NCBI GenBank assembly: GCA_964355675.1
Contig: CAYHEC010000039.1
Coordinates: 1 to 25,880, forward strand
Direction of reading: 5' to 3'
DNA: 25,880 bases
From: CAMBDS01 sp964355675
GTDB taxonomy: Bacteria; Electryoneota; AABM5-125-24; Hatepunaeales; Hatepunaeaceae
Below the pieces are notes generated by a model. The model worked only from the letters and a program-made list of their open reading frames with translations, was not told the DNA's origin and did no database searches. The stretch's first letter is position 1. Each line of letters begins with the position of its first letter. Of this stretch, positions 8,749 through 15,592 are shown piece by piece. Position numbers and translations under genes: made by a program.

Positions 8749-8759
8749 AAACATCCCTC

Positions 8760-8821
8760 AGGCAGACGTCCTCGTCTGCCTACCGAGATTGCCCATTTCA
8801 GGCAGACGTCCTCGTCTGCCT
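8760..8821. repeat. Two copies of a 22-bp palindrome downstream of folE
   Basis: Identical 22-mers at 8760-8781 and 8800-8821 each fold as aggcagacg / cgtctgcct with a TCCT loop, 18 nt apart. No T-run follows. Same type as the palindromes at 10601-10622, 13581-13600 and 23876-23895. Confidence 0.85.
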
Positions 8822-8897
8822 GCACAGTTTAAAGTGAATCCCGCTGAAGTAACTCTTCGTTTCCCTCCCGATCAAACAATCTCGAAAGTCTCTCCCT

Positions 8898-10529
8898 ATG
8901 ACATCTGATCTTCTCGAATACTTGAACGGCAATGTCGTCTTAGGGCTGATGTTGATTCCTTTTCTCGGCGGACTCTTCACTTTTGTCTGGTGGGTTACTT
9001 GGAAAGGGACAGGCTTCTGGGGACTGGGCAGGTTTTGGCGGGTGATTGCTATCGGATGGTTAGTAATTATCGCCGGATACATAACTTACTGGCGTCTTAT
9101 CCCCCCCGAATCCATCCCGATACGCGTCTTCGTCCGAGCCGGCGATGGTGTTGGACAAAGCCCGGGAGCCTGGTCGGAAGGCGTCGCTGATGGTATCAAA
9201 AACCGCTTGCGAGCCGCTCCGGAACCATTTGTTGTTCAGGATGAAGAATCAGCCGGTGTGTTGTTCTCAACTTCAAGCAAATCGGAACTCGACGGTATTG
9301 CCGCAAAGATGCGAATCAAGTATCAAGTGATTGTCACTCAGGATTCTGTCGAAGCTGGGGCACGGCCGCCGGTAAAAATTTCCATACTTAGCAGATCCGG
9401 AAACAGCTACAAATCATTCGCTGAATTCATCGCTCCAGACGTAAGCCTCGCTACTTTATCAGCGTGGGCCGGTGAAGCGGTGGCGCAGAAACTCGGCGGA
9501 GTAGATTTGAAGGGTCGCTCGTTTAGCCGTCTGCCGAATCTCCCTGATTCCGTTCTTGAAGTCCACTATCTTGCTTTTTCCGTTCGGCGTCAAGGCGAAA
9601 ACGATCTCGCCGCGGCGCTCTTCATGGCTGAATCGAATGATGATACAACATGGAGCGCCCCCAAAATTGAATTCGCCCGCACTTGGCTGAGCTCGAGCCC
9701 CGACATGCACGAACAGGAAATCCGTACTGCCCTCCTTGAGGCGGCGTCCATCGACAGAAATAATCCCGAAATATACATTCTTCTCGGAAGGCATTTCCTC
9801 GACTTTCGCGACTGGGACGAAGCCGAATCTGCTTTGAAACTGGCATATATGCTCGACTTTGACGACCCACGAATTTATTTTTACCTCTCGCGACTGATGG
9901 AAAATCGCTTCGGCGATCTACCCATTAAGACCAGTAGAGCAATGATCGAACGTGCATTGCAACTTGCCCCCGGCTATGAAACCGCCCGCCTTGCTCAGAT
10001 AGAAAAGATGCGCACCGTTTATGAAAAACGACAACTCACCAAGCTAATAGAGGACGGTCTGTTCATTGATCCTCATTCAAGACTATTATTGGTAACAGCT
10101 TCGGCGCTCTATATCGAATTACATGAATACACTCGAGCCTCCCAACACTGTCAAACTCTGCTTGCCGATAACCCAACTGATCACGAGGCGCTTTACAATC
10201 TTGGGCTTTGCTTGTTATGGCAGAATCATTACGACGAATCTATAGCCATGTTCGACTCATCAAGGCGAAATGGGGGTACGGTTGAAAACCTCTATTACAT
10301 CGGAGTTGTGCACCAGTTCAAAAAGGATTATCATACGGCGATTGAGTGGTTCCAAAAAAGGTATGCGGCGGCTAAAAACCAGGAGGATCAGGGTGCAATT
10401 TCGTCGCGGGCAAGGATTGGCCTGTTGCGTGAAAAGATCCTTGCTGATTCCTTACGAAAGACCGGCTGGACGCCGCCCGATCTCTTCGAACAAGACGCCG
10501 AGAGAAAGGCTTTGCGTAAAGGTCAGTAG
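8898..10529 (+). CDS. Membrane-anchored TPR-repeat protein of unknown function
   Basis: 543 residues. Two hydrophobic helices at about 13-35 and 47-66 (FWRVIAIGWLVIIAGYITYW) anchor it; a globular segment of about 200 residues follows, then tetratricopeptide-like helical repeats from about 290 to 510 (for example AESALKLAYMLDFDDP and YDESIAMFDSSRRNGG). TPRs bind other proteins. The part after the second helix would face the same side as the N-terminus if both helices span the membrane. No catalytic motif is visible. It follows folE by 149 bp holding two palindromes, so cotranscription is uncertain. I do not recognise the middle domain. Confidence 0.8.
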   Translation: MTSDLLEYLNGNVVLGLMLIPFLGGLFTFVWWVTWKGTGFWGLGRFWRVIAIGWLVIIAGYITYWRLIPPESIPIRVFVRAGDGVGQSPGAWSEGVADGIKNRLRAAPEPFVVQDEESAGVLFSTSSKSELDGIAAKMRIKYQVIVTQDSVEAGARPPVKISILSRSGNSYKSFAEFIAPDVSLATLSAWAGEAVAQKLGGVDLKGRSFSRLPNLPDSVLEVHYLAFSVRRQGENDLAAALFMAESNDDTTWSAPKIEFARTWLSSSPDMHEQEIRTALLEAASIDRNNPEIYILLGRHFLDFRDWDEAESALKLAYMLDFDDPRIYFYLSRLMENRFGDLPIKTSRAMIERALQLAPGYETARLAQIEKMRTVYEKRQLTKLIEDGLFIDPHSRLLLVTASALYIELHEYTRASQHCQTLLADNPTDHEALYNLGLCLLWQNHYDESIAMFDSSRRNGGTVENLYYIGVVHQFKKDYHTAIEWFQKRYAAAKNQEDQGAISSRARIGLLREKILADSLRKTGWTPPDLFEQDAERKALRKGQ

Positions 10530-10600
10530 GACAGGGCGTCCCGACCAGACAACAACAAGCCGTAAATTCTCTGCAGGTGACGGCTTTTCCGTATCTTGGA

Positions 10601-10775
10601 GGGCGGACACTCTTGTCCGCCCTTCCCTTCTCTCGTAGGATAAGCGTCCCGCTTGTCAAGAGCGGACTGATACCAAGTTGCGTTCAGTACGACAGACATT
10701 CTTGTCTGTCACAATTAACAATACTTTAGATAAATTAGGTTTTCGGTGACCGACAAAATTGTCTGTCGTACTGAA
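10601..10775. repeat. Repeat cluster between the convergent TPR and T9SS-cargo genes
   Basis: The 314-bp gap 10530-10843 holds no gene that I can support. Three repeats are clear. One is a hairpin at 10601-10622 (gggcggaca / tgtccgccc, 4-nt loop). The second is the 32-nt word 10634-10665, identical to 60-91. The third is an inverted repeat with 30-nt arms at 10683-10712 and 10746-10775 (27 of 30 paired) built on gacagacattcttgtctgtc-like words. As the flanking genes converge, the cluster could serve both as terminator, but no T-run is present. Confidence 0.8.
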
Positions 10776-10843
10776 TACGAACACGATTATTGCCCCAATG
10801 AATGTGACTTAGTATGAAATCCCGCCCTCCCAGACACATTACC

Positions 10844-12325
10844 CTACTTAATAATTGTCACCGGCCTCGAAACCGCCCCCGCAACTCCATTCACCCTAAG
10901 GACATACTGCCCGCTTGCCATAGGGTTCCCGTCCCAGATTTCCCGATAGCTTCCCGCCTCTTTCCACCCGTCCGACAGCCTTGCCACCAACCGTCCACTG
11001 ATGTCCACCACGTCCACCGCATAGCGACCCGGTCGGGGAAGGGAGTAGGAAATTGTTGCGGAGGAATTGAAGGGATTCGGGAAACTCGAAAGGATGAGGG
11101 ATGAAGGATGAAGGATGAAATCGGACTTGTCAATAGAAAGGGAGTTGATCTGGTAAAGTGTCAGGTCATCACCGGTGAGCACCAGCAGTTCTTGCCCATC
11201 GCCACCAAATCCGCCGATATCACTATCAATATAACCTGGAAACTGATTTGCGATATATCCTGTAACGCGGAACCGATTTAAATCTACTGCTACAAGTTCT
11301 CCTGTAGCGGAGATAAGCATCATTTGCTGTAGATTTGGTTCCATAGTTCCTATGTTATACATCGCCTTAATGGGGTGGCGGCACGGCAGGAGAATGTCTC
11401 TCCGAAAATTCAAGTCGGTGTCGAACCTGCTGAGGTGAGATCCGGCACTATCCTCAAAGCATACATAAAAATAGAGTCTTATCGCTCCACCATTATTGAC
11501 ACCCAGCAATCTGGCTCCCTGAAAATGTGCCACCACAGGGTTCTCGTAATCCCAGAAGTGACCTTGAGCGAGAATCGCTGAGTGAATTGAGTCGAGTCCT
11601 GCCGACAGGACATCTATGCGACAACTTACCGTGTAAATATAACCCAATCCGCGTTGATATTCACTGCTGGATAGTTCTGACCCTACGTATAGAGTGGTTG
11701 TATCGAGAAGCGATCTCGTGATGCGAGTCTGTATAATGGCTCCCAGATTCTTTGACGCGAGGAACTCATCTTCGGCAACCGAATATAGAAAAACCGATCC
11801 TTGGTTAAAATTGCCCATACCATTAGCGAGTTCCACTTTCTCCTTTTGACCTATTATTAAGGACTTCAAAGTGTCAACTCCCCAATCGGTAGGCGCGTTG
11901 ATGGAGGAAATGTTCCTGCCATCGTAGGTATTATAATTCACTTCCCTAAGATCAAATGAAGCTCCAAGATTCCTACGCTCTCTTAATTCAAGCGAATCCG
12001 CAGAGATAAAAGTCAGGACTCCTTCTTCAGCCTCTTCGATGCCAGCGATGAGCAGTCGACCTTGCTCAGGGTCAATGACAGTAATAATTGAATTGATATC
12101 ACCATTCAGATTGGGACTCGTTTGAGTGATCTCTCCGTTGATGACTTTCACCAGTTGTCCTCCCGCGGCGACAATGATTTCGGTCGGGCTATCTGGGTCT
12201 GTCCAATGCGGTCCCAATCGCTGTCCGTTATTAATTTGTAGCCGCCAGATTTCCTGAACCGGCTGCCCCAAAACTCCCCCCGCCCCGACCAACAACCCCA
12301 CAACCAGTAGTATAACCCATTTCAT
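10844..12325 (-). CDS. Secreted protein with T9SS type A C-terminal sorting domain
   Basis: 493 residues. An N-terminal signal peptide (MKWVILLVVGLLVGAGGVLG, cleavage near residue 20) leads to the periplasm. The body is beta-rich with repeats such as EIIVAAGGQLVKVI and ELLVLTGDDLTLYQI that resemble a beta-propeller, but the blade family is not clear. Residues 414-493 are a type A sorting domain: PNPFNSSATISYSL, then DVVDISGRLV, then SGQYVLRV and a short basic end. Known: such domains direct cargo through the type IX system to the surface. The linker just before it (FILHPSSLILSS) is encoded by a heptamer array. Start: ATG 12325 with AGGGAGG 7 nt upstream. It follows the solute-binding gene by 111 bp on the same strand. 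Confidence 0.85.
   Translation of the reverse strand: MKWVILLVVGLLVGAGGVLGQPVQEIWRLQINNGQRLGPHWTDPDSPTEIIVAAGGQLVKVINGEITQTSPNLNGDINSIITVIDPEQGRLLIAGIEEAEEGVLTFISADSLELRERRNLGASFDLREVNYNTYDGRNISSINAPTDWGVDTLKSLIIGQKEKVELANGMGNFNQGSVFLYSVAEDEFLASKNLGAIIQTRITRSLLDTTTLYVGSELSSSEYQRGLGYIYTVSCRIDVLSAGLDSIHSAILAQGHFWDYENPVVAHFQGARLLGVNNGGAIRLYFYVCFEDSAGSHLSRFDTDLNFRRDILLPCRHPIKAMYNIGTMEPNLQQMMLISATGELVAVDLNRFRVTGYIANQFPGYIDSDIGGFGGDGQELLVLTGDDLTLYQINSLSIDKSDFILHPSSLILSSFPNPFNSSATISYSLPRPGRYAVDVVDISGRLVARLSDGWKEAGSYREIWDGNPMASGQYVLRVNGVAGAVSRPVTIIK
11091..11118. repeat. Tandem heptamer AGGATGA x4 inside the T9SS cargo gene
   Basis: Four units (aggatga, gggatga, aggatga, aggatga). On the coding strand this is TCATCCT, read as FILHPSS/LIL in the linker before the sorting domain. 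It differs by one base per unit from the array at 14463-14490. Confidence 0.85.
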
Positions 12326-12404
12326 CGCCCCGCCTCCCTTACTTGATGATTTAGACGCTTACTCCATTCAATCTAACGATGTATCGCCCGTTTGTCAAGT
12401 GTCC

Positions 12405-12428
12405 CCCTTTAACCCTTAAACCCTTAAA
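12405..12428. repeat. Tandem octamer CCCTTAAA x3 between two minus-strand genes
   Basis: Units ccctttaa, cccttaaa, cccttaaa lie just downstream of the solute-binding protein stop. The remaining part of the 111-bp gap shows only the Shine-Dalgarno for the T9SS cargo gene. Confidence 0.75.
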
Positions 12429-12436
12429 CCTTCAAC

Positions 12437-14722
12437 CTACTTATACTTCTGCTCTTCCTTCGGCACAAACCACTCGTCAAGCTGGTACCCCGGCCTGTAC
12501 GGATACCACTTCACGCCTTTGTACCGCCGGTCGTAAGCCGGTTTGAACTTGGAGCTGAACATGAACGTATAAGGCTGTTCGTCGTTGATAATCTGCTGGA
12601 ATTGCTGGTAATACTCCCGCCGCTTGTCCCTGTCGAACTCTGTCCTCGCGAGATCGATCAGCGAGTCACACACTACGTTCTTGAACTCGACTGCGTTCGA
12701 CCCGCGCCCTTTGGCAGATTCCGAGTGCCAAATCTGCTTGGGGTCTTGCTTCAATCCCATCACCCAACTCAGGAAACAGGCGTCGAACTTGTGATTGCGA
12801 ATGTAGTTGTTGATAAACACCGACCACTCAAGCCTGCGGATCTGCATGTCTATTCCCACCATCGCCATATCCTCCCGCATGATCGACGCCACCTGATCCC
12901 CAAGCGGACTTCCCGATGGCAGGATCAGTTCAAAACGAAACTCCACTGTATCCCTCTCCAGTATCCCGTCATCATCAGCGTCTCTCCATCCCGCCTCGGC
13001 AAGCAGTCTCTGCGCTTCGATTACGTCAAACTTGTACGACTTGAGCGTCGAATCGAAATCATACCCATATCTATAAAACGGGCTTTCCACAACCTCAGAG
13101 AACCCAAACTGGATTTTCTGAGCAACCTCATGTTTTCTAACAAGATGACTCATCGCCTGCCGGGTGAGTTTATCCTTGAAAATCGGGCTTGAGTTCTGCC
13201 AGCCAATGTACGAGTAGGTCGGAATCAGGAACGTGCCTTTGACGTATTTATCGAGGAATTTCTTCCGGTTGGTCATGGTAAGGAATTGGATTGTCTGCAG
13301 GTTCTCCATGAAGTCGATCTCGCCGTTCTTCAGCGCCACCAGCGACGCCGTGTAATCGGTCAGCACCCGGAAGACAATCTTATCAAGCCATGCATGACCC
13401 GGTCCCCGCCAGTAATCTTCATTGCGAGCCAGCACAATCTCCTGCCCGGTCGTCCAGTGATCGAACTTGTAAGGCCCCGACCCGACCGTCGGTAGCCTGT
13501 TCGCGGCGTGCGCGTTGAATTGCTCACCATACTTTTGGATACGAGTTGCATAATCGCGACACAAAGTGGTAACTTCGGTGAGGCGGACAGCTGTCCGCCT
13601 CACCTCTTGTAGTGAATTCCACGCCCGTTCGGCAGAATTGTAAGCATCTTGGAGAAGCCTGACAGCCGATGGTGCTTCCGGGCGAGATTGCAAGTATGTC
13701 CTTGCCTTATTATAATCCTTCGAGGCTCCGGCCTTTTCCACATCCTCCCACTTAACCTTCCCTTCCGTCGAGCTTTCTATCCCCTTCTCCAACGCCAGTA
13801 ACGCCGCTCCAGCCGCGATTCCATTGTCATCAGCATCGCCATTAGCTTCCAAATAATCAGCAATTCTCCCGAACCCCGACCCATACCTCACCTGATAATA
13901 GCTGAGCCCATCCATCAACCCCTCCGCATCGAACACATGTTTCGGCATGATGGAATTCCCGCCGAGAAATTCGAGATGCATGAAGTACGGCTTTGAGCAA
14001 TACATCGTCACCGCATAGTCGTCTTCGACAATCACGCTGTCGAGTTCCGAGTAGTATGGCTTCGACGGCAGATTATCGACAAACGGGTTCATCAGCGACT
14101 TCATGGTGAACTCGACGTCATGCGCCGTCAATGGTTTGCCGTCGTGCCACCGAGCGTCGCGTCTAATCTTCCAGCGATAGACGAGGTGATCGGAAGACAC
14201 CTCCGGCATCCCGTCGGAGAGCAGGGGCATTTCATCGTAGGGAGGTTCGCGGCGGGTCTGGATCAGCGATTCATAGATGTATGCCTTGACGTAGGTGGCG
14301 CTTGCTGAGGAGGAAGTCTGAGGATTAAGGCTTTCCGGCTCGTCGAGCATGTTCATTATCACCCAATCTCCAGTGACTGGTTCGCCGTCGTAGAGAGCAT
14401 TATTTTCGGCGGGGGTGACTCCCGGCACGAACGAGCCTGCCCCACCGACGTTACAGGAAGTAAGGATAAGGAATAAAGGATAAAGGATAAAGAGGAATCG
14501 GTAGCGCAGCGATTTATCGCGCTTTTGATCCGCCGTCGCCGCCCCGTCGGTGACGGATATTTCCCCCCCGTTTGCGGAGGGGATCAAGGGGAGGTGTCGT
14601 CTTTTTTCCCCCCCTGCTATTGCAGTGCGACGCTGGAGGATGCTGTTCGTTACTATATTATTCTCTGTGATCTCTGTGATTCCTCTGTGTTCTCTGTGTT
14701 TAAGAAACTGTCTTTGCTGCAT
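12437..14722 (-). CDS. Family 5 (peptide/nickel-type) ABC solute-binding lipoprotein
   Basis: The ORF is 761 residues. The recognisable protein begins near residue 66. A basic n-region (KRDKSLRYRF) leads to hydrophobic FLFILYPLFLIL and a lipobox LTSC with the lipidated Cys at residue 90, then a family-5 binding domain (WKIRRDARWHDGKPLTAHDVEF; GSGPYKFDHW; LLAEAGWRDADDDGI). Known: this family delivers peptides or similar ligands to DppBCDF-type transporters. No permease or ATPase gene is adjacent. An extra segment of about 110 residues contains a calcium-loop-like NGDADDNGIA and an in-frame palindrome. The start is doubtful: ATG 14722 overlaps the iorB end by 23 bp and would add about 65 residues made of repeat words (KHREHRGITEITE). 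A TTG near 14587 (before IPSANGGEIS) is the best internal alternative. Confidence 0.85.
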   Translation of the reverse strand: MQQRQFLKHREHRGITEITENNIVTNSILQRRTAIAGGEKRRHLPLIPSANGGEISVTDGAATADQKRDKSLRYRFLFILYPLFLILTSCNVGGAGSFVPGVTPAENNALYDGEPVTGDWVIMNMLDEPESLNPQTSSSASATYVKAYIYESLIQTRREPPYDEMPLLSDGMPEVSSDHLVYRWKIRRDARWHDGKPLTAHDVEFTMKSLMNPFVDNLPSKPYYSELDSVIVEDDYAVTMYCSKPYFMHLEFLGGNSIMPKHVFDAEGLMDGLSYYQVRYGSGFGRIADYLEANGDADDNGIAAGAALLALEKGIESSTEGKVKWEDVEKAGASKDYNKARTYLQSRPEAPSAVRLLQDAYNSAERAWNSLQEVRRTAVRLTEVTTLCRDYATRIQKYGEQFNAHAANRLPTVGSGPYKFDHWTTGQEIVLARNEDYWRGPGHAWLDKIVFRVLTDYTASLVALKNGEIDFMENLQTIQFLTMTNRKKFLDKYVKGTFLIPTYSYIGWQNSSPIFKDKLTRQAMSHLVRKHEVAQKIQFGFSEVVESPFYRYGYDFDSTLKSYKFDVIEAQRLLAEAGWRDADDDGILERDTVEFRFELILPSGSPLGDQVASIMREDMAMVGIDMQIRRLEWSVFINNYIRNHKFDACFLSWVMGLKQDPKQIWHSESAKGRGSNAVEFKNVVCDSLIDLARTEFDRDKRREYYQQFQQIINDEQPYTFMFSSKFKPAYDRRYKGVKWYPYRPGYQLDEWFVPKEEQKYK
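13577..13604. repeat. Perfect 28-bp palindrome inside the solute-binding protein gene
   Basis: The half-site ggtgaggcggacag is followed directly by its exact reverse complement. Read on the minus strand it encodes VRRTAVRLT in frame. The inner aggcggac/gtccgcct core matches the intergenic palindromes at 8760-8821 and 10601-10622. Confidence 0.95.
14463..14490. repeat. Tandem heptamer AGGATAA x4 encoding a signal-peptide core
   Basis: Units aggataa, ggaataa, aggataa, aggataa. On the coding strand this is TTATCCT, read as FILYPLFLIL, the hydrophobic core of the lipoprotein signal. Near-identical to the array at 11091-11118. Confidence 0.85.
14661..14702. repeat. CTCTGTG-type tandem repeat at the iorB/solute-binding gene junction
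   Basis: About four imperfect units of 9-11 bp containing CTCTGTG run to the iorB stop codon. On the minus strand they read KHREHRGITEITE in the doubtful N-terminus of the solute-binding protein. Confidence 0.75.
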
Positions 14723-15284
14723 TCTTGCCTTTCTGGAACGCCTTTAAATTCGCTTCCTCTGATCCCTTCGGGACGCGCTTACGAATGACAGCCTCCCAAA
14801 TCTCTTCAGTAATATCCAGCTCGCCAGAGATTGCGCCTAATAGCACGGTGTTGACGAGCTTCGGATTACCGACCTCATTAGCCAGGGCGAGCGCATCGAC
14901 GGGGACGACCCGCTTGACGTGCTTTCGAGCCTGAGCCACCGGGTCTTCGGGGTAGCTGAATTCCTTGGTGAAGGCAATCGGAGGGATGATCTGCTGGGTG
15001 TTCATAGCGAGCAATCCTTCGGCGGACACCTGCCCGCACCAGCGGAGTCCTTCAGCAGCTTCGAACGCCAGCACCACGTTGGCCGCGCCGTTTGGGATGA
15101 GTGGTGAATAGACCTTGGGCCCGAAGCGGACGTGCGACGAGACGACGCCTCCGCGCTGGCTCATGCCGTGGACTTCCGATTTTTTGACGTCGTAGCCGGC
15201 TTGCATTGCGGCTTCCGAGAGTAATTCCGACGCGAGGATGACGCCCTGGCCCCCGACGCCGACGATAAGGATGTTAGTGGTCAT
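14700..15284 (-). CDS. iorB: Indolepyruvate:ferredoxin oxidoreductase, beta subunit
   Basis: 194 residues, full length. With the thiamine- and Fe-S-bearing IorA it oxidises aryl pyruvates from aromatic amino acid transamination to aryl-acetyl-CoA, reducing ferredoxin. Seen: the nucleotide-fold VGVGGQG at 8-14 and the family signature VHGMSQRGG at 38-46, characteristic of the gamma-type subunit of 2-oxoacid oxidoreductases. No iorA is in the window; the next gene upstream is a helicase. The start ATG 15284 has no Shine-Dalgarno; a hairpin (15296-15315) lies 11 bp upstream. The nearby aminotransferase fusion could in principle supply aryl pyruvates, but that is inference. Confidence 0.9.
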   Translation of the reverse strand: MTTNILIVGVGGQGVILASELLSEAAMQAGYDVKKSEVHGMSQRGGVVSSHVRFGPKVYSPLIPNGAANVVLAFEAAEGLRWCGQVSAEGLLAMNTQQIIPPIAFTKEFSYPEDPVAQARKHVKRVVPVDALALANEVGNPKLVNTVLLGAISGELDITEEIWEAVIRKRVPKGSEEANLKAFQKGKNAAKTVS

Positions 15285-15295
15285 TGGTAATTGTC

Positions 15296-15552
15296 ATTCC
15301 CGCGTAGGCGGGAATCCAGTTTGGTTTATGATTTAAGTTTTGGTTATTCAAACGAGGTCGCGTAGGACATGCGTCTCGCTTGTCATGTTGGAGTTCACCG
15401 CTTCAGCGTGTCCCCGGTAGGACAGGTTTCCAAACCTGTTCCCTTCTTCGGGGAGGATAGACATTTTTGTCTGTCACTATATACCGCTTTCATCCTGACG
15501 GCAGTTCGGACATGCCGCCAAGATGGCGGCACGGGCGAACTTCGCGTTCGTC
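15296..15552. repeat. Repeat cluster between iorB and the helicase
   Basis: The 308-bp gap 15285-15592 holds no credible gene. It contains at least seven separate words. These are attcccgc/gcgggaat (15296-15315); a copy of the GGATAAGCGTC family (15361-15386); an arm of the tilS-start repeat (15391-15410); acaggttt/aaacctgt (15422-15439); a gaca...tgtc word (about 15458-15476); gccgccaagatggcggc (15514-15530, identical to 18433-18449); and ggcgaac/gttcgtc (15534-15552). Confidence 0.8.
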
Positions 15553-15592
15553 CAGTATCGCACCGCGAGGCGCGTCTTTCCAGTGAATGTAC

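Noticed and set aside
8760..8821. Two identical 22-mers with an 18-nt spacer that resemble a minimal CRISPR array
   Set aside because: Only two copies, each a full palindrome that recurs in variant form in other gaps, and no cas gene in the window.
12405..12428. Telomere-like CCCTTAAA tandem repeat
   Set aside because: Only three units, internal to a gene series; it is one of several short tandem words here and not evidence of a replicon end.
12602..13192. Plus-strand ORF of 196 codons within the solute-binding protein gene
   Set aside because: It is antisense to a well-recognised conserved protein and has no recognisable features of its own.
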